From assembly GCA_024635755.1 (NCBI GenBank), contig JAGXIF010000033.1, positions 1 through 64,000 of the forward strand: a stretch of DNA of 64,000 nt, written 5' to 3'. A program made the position numbers and the translations under genes. The DNA comes from Halothiobacillus sp. GTDB taxonomy: Bacteria; Pseudomonadota; Gammaproteobacteria; Halothiobacillales; Halothiobacillaceae. Shown piece by piece: positions 16,692-27,636 of this stretch (position 1 is the first letter of the stretch; each line of letters opens with the position of its first letter). Under the pieces are notes generated by a model. That model did not search any database. It saw only the letters and a list, made by a program, of their open reading frames with translations, and was not told where the DNA came from.

Positions 16692-17971
16692 CCCTCGTCT
16701 CCGCCTTCATTCCCCGCATATTCCACCTTCAGCCCGTCGACGGCGTTGGGCAGTTGGGTGGTGATGATCCGGTCGCCGGCGGCCAGGGCATCGGAGCGGA
16801 TCAGCAGCATGGAGCGGCCCTCCTGCAGGTATTCACCCAGCCGCTCCACGGCGACCCGCTCGAGGCGCCCGTCACGGATGCGATAGACGTGGTCGTTGCC
16901 ATAGAGCGCGCTGGGGGGAATGGCAATCGCCCCTTCCACGGCGGGCTTTTCCATCGCCACCGTCAGTATCTCGCCCAGGCGCAGTTGCGCGGTCGGCGAC
17001 TGGAAGCGGAAGATGCCGGTCGCGCCTTGGCCGCTGGCCTGTCCGGCGACCCGCACCAGTTCCAGTTCGTGGGGTCGATCCGCGCTCAGGACACGCGCTC
17101 GGGGTGGATTGTCGTTCTCCAAGGCCGCGAGCAGGGGGTCGACATCGCGGCTGGGCACCAGCGCGCGCAGCTCGAAGCCCGACCAGGGGTGGAATGTCAG
17201 CAACGTGGCACTGGCGCTCACTTGCGCCCCTTCGGTCACCGCGACGTTGCCCACCAGGCCATCGGCCGGGGCGCTTGCCCGGGCCCGGTCGCGGTCGCGT
17301 TCGGCGGCCTGCACGTCCGCCCGGGCGGCATCGGCACGGGCCTTGAGGGCGTCCAGGCGCGCCTCGAAGGTGGCGAGCCGTTCCTGGCGGTTGTTGAGGG
17401 CCAAGCGCGCCTGGGTGAGTGCATCGCGGGCGTTGTCGACAGCCGACTGCGACGACAGGTTGCGGGCGTTCAGGTCCCGGGCCCGTTCGAGCGCGGTTTG
17501 CGCGTTGGCCACCAGCCCGCGCTCGAGTGCCAGGGCGTCCTGGTCGGCGCCATGCGTCTGACGGGCCTGCGCGATCTGGGCCTCGAGGTCGGCCAGGTTG
17601 GCCCGGGCGCGCATGAGGTTGGGCATGAAGTCACGCTCGTCCAGGGCGACCAGGAGAGCGCCGGACTGCACGGATTGGCCGTCCTCGACCGGAACGCGCT
17701 CGACGCGGGCGCCGAGGGGGGCATTCACGGACAGGGAATCGGGGTTGGTGACCTCGCCGTGCAGCGTCAGGCTGGCGTGGAGCCGCCGCGGCTCGATGGT
17801 CATGGACTCGACCTGCCAGGCCCGCTCTTGCGGCGAGGCGGCCGGCGCCTCGGGCCGGGAGGCCTTCAGGGCGAGGAATCCGGCCACGGCGATCGCCAGG
17901 ATCAGCGCCGGCAGAAAGAGTCGATACAGCCAGGGACGTGATCTCGGCCGGGGATTTTCGGTTGCCTGCAT
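16688..17971 (-). CDS. RND efflux periplasmic adaptor subunit (membrane fusion protein)
   Basis: TM anchor, lipoyl/barrel-sandwich (VNAPLGARVERVPVEDGQSVQSGALLVALD), coiled coil; overlaps permease start. ORF opens at 18052; start MQATENPRP at 17971 preferred. Confidence 0.9.
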   Translation of the reverse strand: MQATENPRPRSRPWLYRLFLPALILAIAVAGFLALKASRPEAPAASPQERAWQVESMTIEPRRLHASLTLHGEVTNPDSLSVNAPLGARVERVPVEDGQSVQSGALLVALDERDFMPNLMRARANLADLEAQIAQARQTHGADQDALALERGLVANAQTALERARDLNARNLSSQSAVDNARDALTQARLALNNRQERLATFEARLDALKARADAARADVQAAERDRDRARASAPADGLVGNVAVTEGAQVSASATLLTFHPWSGFELRALVPSRDVDPLLAALENDNPPRARVLSADRPHELELVRVAGQASGQGATGIFRFQSPTAQLRLGEILTVAMEKPAVEGAIAIPPSALYGNDHVYRIRDGRLERVAVERLGEYLQEGRSMLLIRSDALAAGDRIITTQLPNAVDGLKVEYAGNEGGDEG

Positions 17972-18083
17972 GGTCGTGGGGGTGCCCTTGTCTCGAGTAC
18001 GGGAGGCGGGGAAAGCATAGCAAAAACGCCCGCGACTGCCGCAGGGAAACATATGCCAAATAAATACCGTTTATTTCTTCGAT

Positions 18084-20105
18084 TCAGTCCTTGCTCAGCA
18101 TCGCACGAATCGAGGCCATGGCGTCCTCGGCCGTGGCGCGGGTCTCGGCCTCGCTGCGCTTGACGCCGACCCCTTCCCAGCGCAGCAGGTCGGGCTCGAT
18201 CTCCTCGAGAAACCGGCTGGGGCGGACATCGCGCCACTGCCCAAAGCGTCGGCGACGGCGGGTGAGGGTGAAGGTCAGGCTGCGTTGCGCGCGGGTGATG
18301 CCGACGAAGCACAGCCGCCGTTCCTCGGCCAGGCGTTCCTCCTCCTGGCAGTCCTGGTGGGGTAGCAGGTCTTCCTCCATCCCCGACAGGAAGACATGCG
18401 GAAACTCCAGTCCCTTGGCCCCATGCAGGGTGAGAAGCCGCACCGCGTTGTCGTCCTGGTCGCGGGTCTTCTGGTCGAGGATGCCTAGCAGGCTCATCTT
18501 CTGCACCAGGTCGGCCAGCGACAGCGATTCCCCCGATTCGCTGTCGACCGCGATGCGCTCGGTCCATTCGAGCCAGTCTTGCAGGTTGTTCCAGCGACGC
18601 TCGGCCGCCTTGGCCGAGTTTTCCTGCTCGCGCAGGTAACCGAAATAGTCGATCTCCTCGAGTAACCGGCGTATCGCGTCGGCGGCCGGCTCGGTTTCCA
18701 TCCGGGCTCGACTGGTCTCCAGCCAGTCGAAGAACTGACCGAGCTGGTGGCGCACCCTTGGGTCCAGGCGCTGCTCCGCGGTGATCGATTGCGCGGCGGC
18801 GGTCAGGTGGGAGTGGCGTTCCCGGGCGATCTGGCCGAGGCGTTCGAGCGTGGTCGGCCCGATGCCGCGACGGGGGGTGTTGATGATCCGTAGCAGCGCC
18901 GCGTCGTCGGAGGGATTGGCCATCAGGCGCAGGTAGGCCATGGCGTCCTTGACCTCGGCGCGCTCGAAGAACGACTGCCCGCCGGTGAGGACGTAGGGGA
19001 TCGAGAGCTTGCGCAGCTGCTGCTCGAGCAGGCGGGCCTGGTGGTTGCCGCGAAACAGGATGGCGAAGCTCCGATAGGGCGTGTCGTCCTTGAAGTGCCG
19101 ATGCAGGATGTCGGTGGCGATGCGTTCGGCCTCGTCCTCGGCGGTGTCGCACACCAGCACCCGGTGGCTCTCGCCGGGGCCGACCGCGCTCCACAGGTTC
19201 TTGGGCTGGGTGGTCGGGTCGTTGGCGATCAGCTGGTTGGCGGCCGTCAGGACGGTGTTCACCGAGCGGTAGTTCTGCTCGAGCTTGATGGTTTCCAGGC
19301 GGGGGAAGTCGCGTTGCAGGTGGATTAGGTTTTCCGGACGCGCGCCGCGCCAGGCATAGATGGATTGGTGGTCATCGCCCACGGCGGTGAATCGCCCCAT
19401 GGGCCCCACCAGCAGCCGGACCAGCTCGTACTGGCTGGCGTTGGTGTCCTGGTACTCGTCGACCAGTAGGTAGCGCACACGGTGCTGCCAGCGCTCGCGC
19501 GCCTCGGGGTCGTCACGGAGCAGTTCCACCGGTCGCTTGATCAGGTCGTCGAAGTCGAGCGCGTTGCAGGCCAGCAATTGGCGGGCGTAGTCGGCATACA
19601 GACTCGCGCAGGCCACCTCGATCGGGTCGTCGCAATTGGCTAGTGCCTGGTCGGCGGTCAACAGGTCGTTTTTCCACTTGGAGATCTGTCCCTGGGCCTC
19701 CTTGGGTTCGAGCACGCCGGCGGCCGCCTCGTTCTGCTGCAACAGCGACTTGATCAGGTTGAGGCTGTCCTCGGCGTCCAGCACGGTAAAGCCCGGTCGC
19801 AGGCCTAGGGTGCGGATCTCGCGGCGGATCAGGTTGAGGCCCAGGGTGTGGAAGGTCGAGATGTTCAGCCCGCGCCGCCGCTCGGCCGGCAGTCGCTGAC
19901 CGATGCGCTCCCCCATTTCCCGGGCCGCCTTGTTGGTGAAGGTTACCGCCCAGATGCCGCGGGCCGGCAAGCCCTTGGTTTCGATCAGGTGGACGATCTT
20001 CTCCACGATCACGCGCGTCTTGCCCGAACCCGCGCCGGCGAGCACCAGCAGCGGGGTGTCGATGTGGCGGAGCGCCGCCTGCTGTTGCGGGTTCAGGCCT
20101 TGCAC
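18084..20105 (-). CDS. rep: ATP-dependent DNA helicase Rep (UvrD/Rep superfamily)
   Basis: 673 aa; LNPQQQAALRHIDTPLLVLAGAGSGKTRVI, LLVDEYQDTNASQYELVRLLVG, LLTLHGAKGLEFPHVFL. Confidence 0.93.
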   Translation of the reverse strand: MQGLNPQQQAALRHIDTPLLVLAGAGSGKTRVIVEKIVHLIETKGLPARGIWAVTFTNKAAREMGERIGQRLPAERRRGLNISTFHTLGLNLIRREIRTLGLRPGFTVLDAEDSLNLIKSLLQQNEAAAGVLEPKEAQGQISKWKNDLLTADQALANCDDPIEVACASLYADYARQLLACNALDFDDLIKRPVELLRDDPEARERWQHRVRYLLVDEYQDTNASQYELVRLLVGPMGRFTAVGDDHQSIYAWRGARPENLIHLQRDFPRLETIKLEQNYRSVNTVLTAANQLIANDPTTQPKNLWSAVGPGESHRVLVCDTAEDEAERIATDILHRHFKDDTPYRSFAILFRGNHQARLLEQQLRKLSIPYVLTGGQSFFERAEVKDAMAYLRLMANPSDDAALLRIINTPRRGIGPTTLERLGQIARERHSHLTAAAQSITAEQRLDPRVRHQLGQFFDWLETSRARMETEPAADAIRRLLEEIDYFGYLREQENSAKAAERRWNNLQDWLEWTERIAVDSESGESLSLADLVQKMSLLGILDQKTRDQDDNAVRLLTLHGAKGLEFPHVFLSGMEEDLLPHQDCQEEERLAEERRLCFVGITRAQRSLTFTLTRRRRRFGQWRDVRPSRFLEEIEPDLLRWEGVGVKRSEAETRATAEDAMASIRAMLSKD

Positions 20106-21001
20106 GGGACCACCGGGGGACGATGTCGATGGGCGCTGCCGGCCTCGAGCAGGGCGGCGATCAGGATCAGGGCCCCGCCGGTCCAGACATTCGCTCCGTG
20201 GATCCGGTCACCCAGCCAGGTGGCCGAGGCCACCGCCACCAGCAGTTCGAGGGTCATCAGGATCGCGGTGCGCGAGGCGGGCAGGCGCTCGACGGCGTAC
20301 TGTGTGGCCAGCACGGCGGCCAGCAGCATGGTCGCCCCGTAGACGATGCTGCTGGTGACCGCCTCGAGGGTGGGCGTCACCCCGTACTCGCTGGAGAACA
20401 GCCAGGCGATCAGTCCGAGCACCACGGTCGATCCCTGCATCAGCGAGAGCTTGATGGGGATGGGCTGCTCGTGCAGGAAGCGGAACAGGGTGTTGGCCCC
20501 CGCCAGACTGAACCCGGCGATCAGGGCGAACAGGTCGGCGGGCAGGAGGCGACTGCCGAAATCGGGACCGAGGATCAGGAAGGCCCCCACCAGGGCGCTG
20601 ATCACGGCAGTCACGCGAGTGGGCGTCAACGGCTCCTTGAGAAACAGCCGGCCGAACAGCACGCCCCAAGCCGGGATCAGGAAGAACAGCATCATCGAGC
20701 GGACGACGTCGCCGTAGACCATCGCCATGGTAAAGCCGATACCCGACACGCCGGCGAGAAAGGCCAGCAGGGCCAGCCAGCTGCGGTTGAGCCGGGTGAT
20801 GGGCGGGCGTGCGGGCGCGGTGAGGGCGTTCAAGGCGAACGGCGCCATCACCAGCAGTTGCGCGGCATAAGCGATGACCGTGAGGAGAATGGGCCCGATA
20901 CCCAGGGCGTGCGCGTCCTTGAGCCAGATCCAGGTCAGGCCCCACAGGGTGGAGCCCGACATCAGGATCAGCGTGGGCGGGATGCGCTCACCGGCCCACA
21001 C
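20093..21001 (-). CDS. EamA/DMT-family transporter
   Basis: About 10 TM helices, two EamA-like halves; start may be MSGSTLWGL at 20962. Confidence 0.85.
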   Translation of the reverse strand: MWAGERIPPTLILMSGSTLWGLTWIWLKDAHALGIGPILLTVIAYAAQLLVMAPFALNALTAPARPPITRLNRSWLALLAFLAGVSGIGFTMAMVYGDVVRSMMLFFLIPAWGVLFGRLFLKEPLTPTRVTAVISALVGAFLILGPDFGSRLLPADLFALIAGFSLAGANTLFRFLHEQPIPIKLSLMQGSTVVLGLIAWLFSSEYGVTPTLEAVTSSIVYGATMLLAAVLATQYAVERLPASRTAILMTLELLVAVASATWLGDRIHGANVWTGGALILIAALLEAGSAHRHRPPVVPCKA

Positions 21002-21002
21002 G

Positions 21003-24000
21003 TCAGCCGTCTACCCAGGCCCGTGCGTTCTCGAACAGCCGCAGCCACGGGCCGCGATCGGTCGCCGGGTCACGCATGTCCTCCGACCAGCGGTCCGGGC
21101 GCCAGGACATCTGGCTGGCGCGCCAGACCCGCTCGGGGTGCGGCATCATGATCGTGAATCGGCCGTCCTCGGTGGTAAAGCCGGTCTCGCCGGCCGCCGA
21201 GCCGTTGGGGTTGCCCGGGTATTGTTCGGTGGCGATGCCGTGGCCATCGACGTAACGCAGGGCGGTGAATACCCGCTCGGCATCGTCGGGACGGCGGTAG
21301 TCGACGCGTCCTTCGCCGTGCGCCACGGTGATCGGCAGGCGGCTGCCTTCCATGCCGGCCAGCAGGATCGAGGGCGAATGCGGGATCTCCACCAGCGACA
21401 GACGCGCTTCGAACTGCTCGGAGCGATTGCGCAGAAAACGCGGCCAGTGCTCGGCGCCCGGGATCAGGTCGGCCAGCTGCGAGAGCATCTGGCAGCCGTT
21501 GCAGACGCCCAGGCCGAAGGTGTCGTCGCGGTGGAAGAAGGCGCTCATGGCATCGCGGGCACGGGCGTTGTAGCGGATGGCATGCGCCCAGCCCGAGCCG
21601 GCGCCCAGGACGTCACCGAAGGAAAAGCCCCCGCAGGCGATCAGTCCCTTCATGTCCCGGAGGGTCTCGCGGCCGGCGATCAGGTCGGCCATGTGCACGT
21701 CGACGGCATCGAAGCCGGCGGCGGTGAAGGCCGCGGCCATCTCGATCTCGCCATTGACGCCCTGCTCGCGCAGGATGGCGATGCGCGGGCGGGCGCCGGT
21801 CTGGATCATGGGCGCGGCGATCGATGCGCTCACATCGAAGCTCGCCCGGCTGCCGGCCAGCTGCGGATCGGAGAAGTCGGTGGTCGCCCGGTAGGCCTGC
21901 TCGGCCGCCTCGGGGTTGTCACGCAACGCGCTCATGTGGAAGGAGGTCGCCGACCAGGCCCTCTTGAGTGCGGCTGTGCCGCGATCGATGACGGTCTTGC
22001 CGCGCCAGCGGACGTGGACCTGGGGTTCGGGGGTGGCCTGGCCGAGTTCCACCAGGGCCTCGCCCAGGCCGGCCTGCTCGAACTGCTCGCGAATGAAGTC
22101 CGCGTCGTCCGCGGCCACCTGGAAGATGCCGCCCACCTCCTCGCTGAACAGGCCGGCAAGCGGATCACCGCCCAGCCCGTCGATCGAAAGGTCCAGGCCG
22201 CAACGGCCGGCGAAAGCCATCTCGAGCAGGGTGGTGATCGCACCGCCGTCGGAACGGTCGTGGTAGGCGATCAGCAGACCCAGTCGGTTGAGTTCCTGGA
22301 TGCGGTCGAAGAAGGCCTTGAGCGGGGCGGGGGCGATATCCGGGGTCGTCACGCCGGTGGCGTTGTAGACCTGCGCCAGCGCGGAGCCGCCAAGGCGATT
22401 CTCGCCCAAGCCTAAGTCGACCAGGAACAGCCGGTTGGGCACGTCGGCACGGATTTCCGGGGTGAGGGCGCGGCGCACGTCGGAGACCGGGGCAAAGCCG
22501 GTGACCACCAGCGAGACCGGGGCGGTGACCGTCTTGTCGGTCCCGTCGTCCTGCCAGCGGGTCTTCATCGAGAGCGAGTCCTTGCCCACCGGGATGCTGA
22601 TGCCCAGCGCCGGGCAGAATTCCATTCCCACGGTACGCACGGTGTCGTACAGGCGGGCATCCTCGCCATCGTGTCCGCAAGCAGCCATCCAGTTGGCGGA
22701 CAGCTTGATGCGGTCGGTCGATTCGATCGCCGTGCCCGCTAGGTTTGTGACCACCTCGGCGATCGCCAGGCGCGCCGAGGCGGGGGCATCGAGCAGAGCC
22801 ACCGGGGCCCGTTCTCCCATGGCCATCGCCTCGCCGTGGTGGTGATAGAAATCCGTGGCGGTCACGGCGCTGTCGGCGACCGGAACCTGGGCCGGGCCGA
22901 CCATCTGATCACGGGCCACCAGGCCGCCCACGGAACGGTCGCCGATGGTGATCAGAAAGCTCTTGTCACCCACGCCCGGCAGGGCGAGTACCCGATCGAG
23001 TGCGGCATCCATCTGGATACCCTCGAGATCGAGTTCGACCGAACGGCTACTGGTGCGTGTGACATCCCGATGCATCTTGGGCGGGTGGCCGAAGAGTGTC
23101 TGCATGGGCAGGTCGACCGGCGCGTCGCCGAAATGCGGATCCTCGACCAGCAGGTGCTGCTTGGCCGTGGCGGTGCCGACGACCGCGAACGGGGCGCGCT
23201 CGCGGTCGCACAGGGCGGCGAAGCGCTCCAGATCATCCGGCTGGATGGCCAGCACGTAGCGTTCCTGCGACTCGTTGCACCAGATCGCCAGTGGCGACAT
23301 GCCCGGTTCGTCGTTGGGAATCTGGCGCAGGTCGAAATGCCCGCCCATGCCGGCGTCGTTGATCAGCTCGGGCAGGGCATTGGACAGCCCGCCGGCACCG
23401 ACGTCGTGCGCGGAGACGATCGGGTTGGTGGCGCCCAGCGAAATGCAGCGGTCGAGGACCTCCTGGACGCGACGCTCCATTTCCGGATTGGCGCGTTGCA
23501 CCGAGGCGAAATCGAGCTCGGCGCTGGCGGTGCCCGAGGTCTGCGAGGAGGCCGCGCCGCCGCCCAGCCCGATCTGCATGGCCGGCCCGCCCAGCACGAT
23601 CAGCAAGTGGCCCGGGGCAATGGGTTCTTTCTCGATCAAATTGGGCCGGATGACGCCGACGCCGCCGGCGATCATGATCGGCTTGTGATAGCCCCAGACG
23701 TGGCGGCCGTTCTCCGGGCTGGATTCCCCGGTGTCGAGCTCGAGGGTGCGGAAATAACCGCCCAACACCGGTCGGCCGAACTCGTTGTTGAACGAGGCCG
23801 CGCCGATCGGCCCATCGATCATGATCTCGAGGGGGCTGACGATGCGGTCCGGCCGCCCCAGGTCGGCGGTGGCCGCCTCCCAGGGCTGGGGCAGGGCCGG
23901 AATGCGCAGGTTGGAGACCGAGAATCCGGAGAGGCCCGCCTTGGGCTTGCCGCCCCGGCCGGTGGCCCCCTCGTCGCGGATCTCGCCGCCGGCTCCGGTC

Positions 24001-24929
24001 GCCGCACCCGGATCGGGCGAGATCGCGGTGGGGTGGTTATGGGTCTCCACCTTGGCGAGGAAATCGATGCGTTCGTCGACCGTCTCGTACCGACCGGTCT
24101 CCGGGTTGGCGGCAAAGCGCGTCCCTTGCGCTCCCTGGAGGACGGCGGCGTTGTCCTTGTAGGCACTCAGCGTCCCTTCGGGGTGGCGCTGGTGGGTGTT
24201 GCGGATCATGGCGAACAGCGACAGGTCACGATTCTCGCCGTCGATGGTCCAGTCGGCATTGAATATCTTGTGTCGACAGTGCTCGGAGTTCGCCTGGGCG
24301 AACATCATCAGTTCGATATCGCTGGGATCACGCCCCAGCCGGGTATAGGCGTCGGCCAGGTATTCGATCTCGGCCTGGCTCAGGGCCAGCCCCATGCGCC
24401 GGTTGGCCTGGTCGAGCGCGTCCACGGGGTCCGCGCCCAACGGTATGTGTTCCAGCGGGGCAGGGGTGGCGTGCTGGAAGAGTGTCTCGAGTTCCTCGGC
24501 CTTTTGGTAGACCGACTCGGTCATGCGGTCGTGCAGGGCATCGAGCAGGGCCGGCGACCACTGGAACGATGTGCTCTCGACGGCCTTGCCAGAGACGGCG
24601 AACTCGATGCCGCGTTCGATGCGGGCGACCCCGTCCAGCCCGCAGATATGCGCGATGTCGGTGGCCTTGGTCGACCAGGGCGAGATGGTTCCGGCACGCG
24701 GAGCGACGATCACGGCCGGCCAGTCCGTCGACCATGTTTCCTGGGCCTCGCCGTAGTCGAGCAGTTCCTCGAGCCGGGCGGCGTCTATTTCATCTTCGCC
24801 GGTCGGTTCGACCAGGTGGACGAATCGGGCGTGGACCGCCTCGATCCCGGGGTGGTGCTCGCGCAGCAGGTCGGTGAGCTTGGCAAGACGGAAAGGGGAG
24901 CGGGCGGCGTTGCCGGTAATGATTCGCAT
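21003..24929 (-). CDS. purL: Phosphoribosylformylglycinamidine synthase
   Basis: 1308 aa; [21 protein letters not shown]-terminal glutaminase [18 protein letters not shown]. Confidence 0.97.
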   Translation of the reverse strand: MRIITGNAARSPFRLAKLTDLLREHHPGIEAVHARFVHLVEPTGEDEIDAARLEELLDYGEAQETWSTDWPAVIVAPRAGTISPWSTKATDIAHICGLDGVARIERGIEFAVSGKAVESTSFQWSPALLDALHDRMTESVYQKAEELETLFQHATPAPLEHIPLGADPVDALDQANRRMGLALSQAEIEYLADAYTRLGRDPSDIELMMFAQANSEHCRHKIFNADWTIDGENRDLSLFAMIRNTHQRHPEGTLSAYKDNAAVLQGAQGTRFAANPETGRYETVDERIDFLAKVETHNHPTAISPDPGAATGAGGEIRDEGATGRGGKPKAGLSGFSVSNLRIPALPQPWEAATADLGRPDRIVSPLEIMIDGPIGAASFNNEFGRPVLGGYFRTLELDTGESSPENGRHVWGYHKPIMIAGGVGVIRPNLIEKEPIAPGHLLIVLGGPAMQIGLGGGAASSQTSGTASAELDFASVQRANPEMERRVQEVLDRCISLGATNPIVSAHDVGAGGLSNALPELINDAGMGGHFDLRQIPNDEPGMSPLAIWCNESQERYVLAIQPDDLERFAALCDRERAPFAVVGTATAKQHLLVEDPHFGDAPVDLPMQTLFGHPPKMHRDVTRTSSRSVELDLEGIQMDAALDRVLALPGVGDKSFLITIGDRSVGGLVARDQMVGPAQVPVADSAVTATDFYHHHGEAMAMGERAPVALLDAPASARLAIAEVVTNLAGTAIESTDRIKLSANWMAACGHDGEDARLYDTVRTVGMEFCPALGISIPVGKDSLSMKTRWQDDGTDKTVTAPVSLVVTGFAPVSDVRRALTPEIRADVPNRLFLVDLGLGENRLGGSALAQVYNATGVTTPDIAPAPLKAFFDRIQELNRLGLLIAYHDRSDGGAITTLLEMAFAGRCGLDLSIDGLGGDPLAGLFSEEVGGIFQVAADDADFIREQFEQAGLGEALVELGQATPEPQVHVRWRGKTVIDRGTAALKRAWSATSFHMSALRDNPEAAEQAYRATTDFSDPQLAGSRASFDVSASIAAPMIQTGARPRIAILREQGVNGEIEMAAAFTAAGFDAVDVHMADLIAGRETLRDMKGLIACGGFSFGDVLGAGSGWAHAIRYNARARDAMSAFFHRDDTFGLGVCNGCQMLSQLADLIPGAEHWPRFLRNRSEQFEARLSLVEIPHSPSILLAGMEGSRLPITVAHGEGRVDYRRPDDAERVFTALRYVDGHGIATEQYPGNPNGSAAGETGFTTEDGRFTIMMPHPERVWRASQMSWRPDRWSEDMRDPATDRGPWLRLFENARAWVDG

Positions 24930-25092
24930 AGGTCGGTCGGGCGCTTTGCGTGGTCGATGGGGTCATCCGGGCCCGACATGGTCAGAAACCACGGCAGCCC
25001 GATCATGGGCCGGGATTGTACAACAGCCGCTCGGCCAAAACCGTCCGGGACGGCTGGTCGACAGGCGGCCGGGTGGTGCGGTCAGGCACGGA

Positions 25093-25488
25093 TCAGGCGA
25101 GGAACAGGGCCCGCCAGTCGCGATTGTCGTCGTGCCGGTCGGTCGTGTCGTCGCGATCCGGGGCGATCAGCTCGATGCCGACCTGGCAGCTCTGGCCTGC
25201 CACGGGGCGGTGCCAGATGACACCGCCAATCAGGTAGAAGGGTTCTTCGGGGGTATCCAGGCGTGCCACGACTTCGACCCGCGCCCCATGCTCGACCCGA
25301 TCGTTCCAGTTGGCATCGCAGAGGAGGCTCAGGCCGTTGGCACTGATGTCGACAATGCGGCCACTGCCGACCGGCTGGTCTTCGCCCTGGATACGCAGCA
25401 ACCCCATCCCGCGTGTGTCCAGGCGGTTAAAATCGCGCCGATCGCGAAAATCGTTCCCCGAGGGCGGGAAGGTTTGATTGGCAGTCAT
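25093..25488 (-). CDS. PilZ-domain protein
   Basis: 131 aa; RRDFNRLDTRGMGLLRI...GRIVDISANGLSLLCD matches RxxxR...(D/N)xSxxG PilZ signature. Confidence 0.82.
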   Translation of the reverse strand: MTANQTFPPSGNDFRDRRDFNRLDTRGMGLLRIQGEDQPVGSGRIVDISANGLSLLCDANWNDRVEHGARVEVVARLDTPEEPFYLIGGVIWHRPVAGQSCQVGIELIAPDRDDTTDRHDDNRDWRALFLA

Positions 25489-27629
25489 GGATCCAGACGC
25501 TCCAGCTGCTCGCGCAGCTGCTCGAGGGATCGGATGAAGCGGGAGTTTTCAAACACCAGTCGCGAGCGATCAGCGAGCAGATCGTCGATTATCTTGGCCA
25601 GGGGGAGGCTCAGTTCGGCATGGCCGGTCCGGTTGGCGAAGGTGAGCACGCCGTTCTCCCGGTCGAGGTTGCGCATCTTCAGGCGGCGCAGTGCCCGACC
25701 CGGGCCGGTATGCACCTCGAACCACTCATCACTGCGGATCTGTTGCGCGAAGAAGGATTGGACGAAGTCGAGCGAGGCCAGCATCAGGCCGTCCTGAGGG
25801 AAACGCGGGCCGGATGCCTCGTCCTCGCCATGCGCCTGATCACCGCGTTCTCCCGGCGACGGCATGTCCGCTGTGGGGGGCGCGGATGCAGGGTCGGCCT
25901 CTGCCGATGCCCCCTCGGCCGCAGTCTCGGGTGTCGCCGCGGCTGCGGCTTTCCCCTCGTGCGCGGTTTCGCTCGCTGAACGGGCCGCCACGTCCGGCGA
26001 GACCGGTTCCTCGGGTGTGGGCACGGCAAGGGCCGGGGCGTGGTCGGCTTCGTGGTGCAGGTAGGCAGTGAAGGCGTCGAGGGCATGTTCCTCGGCGGCG
26101 AGGAGGTTATCGTTGGCCTGCGTGTTGAAAAGCCGGGCGGCCTGGCGGCTGAACGCCTCGACATCCTCGGGGGTGATGGTCGGGTCGATTTGCAGTGTCA
26201 GCGCCTGGTGGAGTAGATCGATGATGTCGGCCCAGGGGGCACTTTGCCGTCCCTGGTTGATCATCGTGCGGACCATGAAGGGGGTGAATAACTCGTCGAG
26301 CAGGCCGCGGGTGGGCTCACGCAGCGGCAGGTCGTTGGTATGGCCGGCGATGATCTTCTCTACCCGGGTGCGGCAGCGCTGCTCGATGAGCGCCAGTCGC
26401 TGCCGCGCCGGGTTGGGGGGGCGCGATTTGGGATCCAGCGGCTTGCCGCGGGAGATGGCGTGCATCTGGTCCGAGAGCTCGTCGAGCCGCTCGGGTTGAT
26501 CGATCACCGCTTCCTGTATGGGACCGAGCAGCTCGGCGGTCCGTTTGGGATCCCCGCTGATATCCGGGTCCGAACCGATCAACGCCATGTGGTTGATGAT
26601 GCGTCGCAGGGGATGGTCGGCATCCGAGAAGAAATGCCGATTGCGGATCGCGAAGTAGAGCACGGCCAGCTGGAGTTCGGCGATCTGGCGACGATGCCGC
26701 GGGCTGATCATGGCATCGTTGAGCACGTCACCGAATGTCGTGCCCACCAGACGGATCAGCTCGCGGCTTTTTGTCGGCCAGTTGCCCAGGGGCAAGGTCG
26801 GTTCCAGGCGGTCCATGATGAACCCGGCGAAGTCCTCCGCCCGCCATTCCTGGTCCCGTTCGAACCGGAACAGGTACTGGTCGTCGCCCTCTAGGGTGGC
26901 CCGGACGAGCGGGGCCAGGCGATCTGCCAGCTGATCCGGGGAGGGCCCCGGGTGTTGCGGGAAGGCGGGTTCCTCCCCGAGTGGCCTGGCCGGCGGGATC
27001 GCGGCGCTGGCGACATCGGCCAGCGGGTCGCGCAGCCGCTTGATGCCCGGGAGGATGCCCACCTGGATCATGTAGTCGTTGAGCACCGAGTAGATCGGGG
27101 CGAGCCGGAGCAGCACCTGCTCGGGCCACTGGGTGATCAGTCGACGCTGCAGGTCGTCGGGGAACTTGGCGATCGCGCCGATGAAGACACGGCTGATCGT
27201 ATCCAGCGTGTACATGCCCTCGGACACGGCGCTGGGGTCATCGGCATGCAACTGGCCGATGCGCGCCTCGAACTGGGCGTGCTCGATCCCGCACTCGTGC
27301 CGGGCATGGTCCAGTCCGTCCTCGAAGGCCATCCCGCGCGTGCGATCACCGATCAGCTCGTGCCAATCACCAGTGAGCGGGGCGGGTACCGGCCGGAGGA
27401 GTGCGCCCGCGAATCGGGAGAAGAACCGGCCCTCTTCGCCCCGGCAGAAGGCGATGGACTGAAACAGGGCGGCGCGCTTCTCGTCGTCCTGTTCCTCGGC
27501 GGCCAGATCGAAGATCTGGCGCTCGACCCGGGCGACCAGCAGCCGCACCGCCTCGTGGAGGGCAGCGCCCATCAGGCGGCCAAGCTCGTCTTTCACCTCG
27601 GCCGGACTGGTCTGGAAACGATTCATCAT
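25485..27629 (-). CDS. DUF1631 family protein
   Basis: Long acidic cytosolic protein with DUF1631-like MDRLEPTLPLGNWPTKSRELIRLVGTTFGDVLNDAMISPRHRRQIAELQLAVLYFAI...; start MMNRFQTSP at 27629. Confidence 0.75.
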   Translation of the reverse strand: MMNRFQTSPAEVKDELGRLMGAALHEAVRLLVARVERQIFDLAAEEQDDEKRAALFQSIAFCRGEEGRFFSRFAGALLRPVPAPLTGDWHELIGDRTRGMAFEDGLDHARHECGIEHAQFEARIGQLHADDPSAVSEGMYTLDTISRVFIGAIAKFPDDLQRRLITQWPEQVLLRLAPIYSVLNDYMIQVGILPGIKRLRDPLADVASAAIPPARPLGEEPAFPQHPGPSPDQLADRLAPLVRATLEGDDQYLFRFERDQEWRAEDFAGFIMDRLEPTLPLGNWPTKSRELIRLVGTTFGDVLNDAMISPRHRRQIAELQLAVLYFAIRNRHFFSDADHPLRRIINHMALIGSDPDISGDPKRTAELLGPIQEAVIDQPERLDELSDQMHAISRGKPLDPKSRPPNPARQRLALIEQRCRTRVEKIIAGHTNDLPLREPTRGLLDELFTPFMVRTMINQGRQSAPWADIIDLLHQALTLQIDPTITPEDVEAFSRQAARLFNTQANDNLLAAEEHALDAFTAYLHHEADHAPALAVPTPEEPVSPDVAARSASETAHEGKAAAAATPETAAEGASAEADPASAPPTADMPSPGERGDQAHGEDEASGPRFPQDGLMLASLDFVQSFFAQQIRSDEWFEVHTGPGRALRRLKMRNLDRENGVLTFANRTGHAELSLPLAKIIDDLLADRSRLVFENSRFIRSLEQLREQLERLDP

Positions 27630-27636
27630 TTTCGAT

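Noticed and set aside
22836-25220. 794-aa plus-strand ORF opposite purL
   Set aside because: Antisense shadow ORF of a well-supported purL gene.
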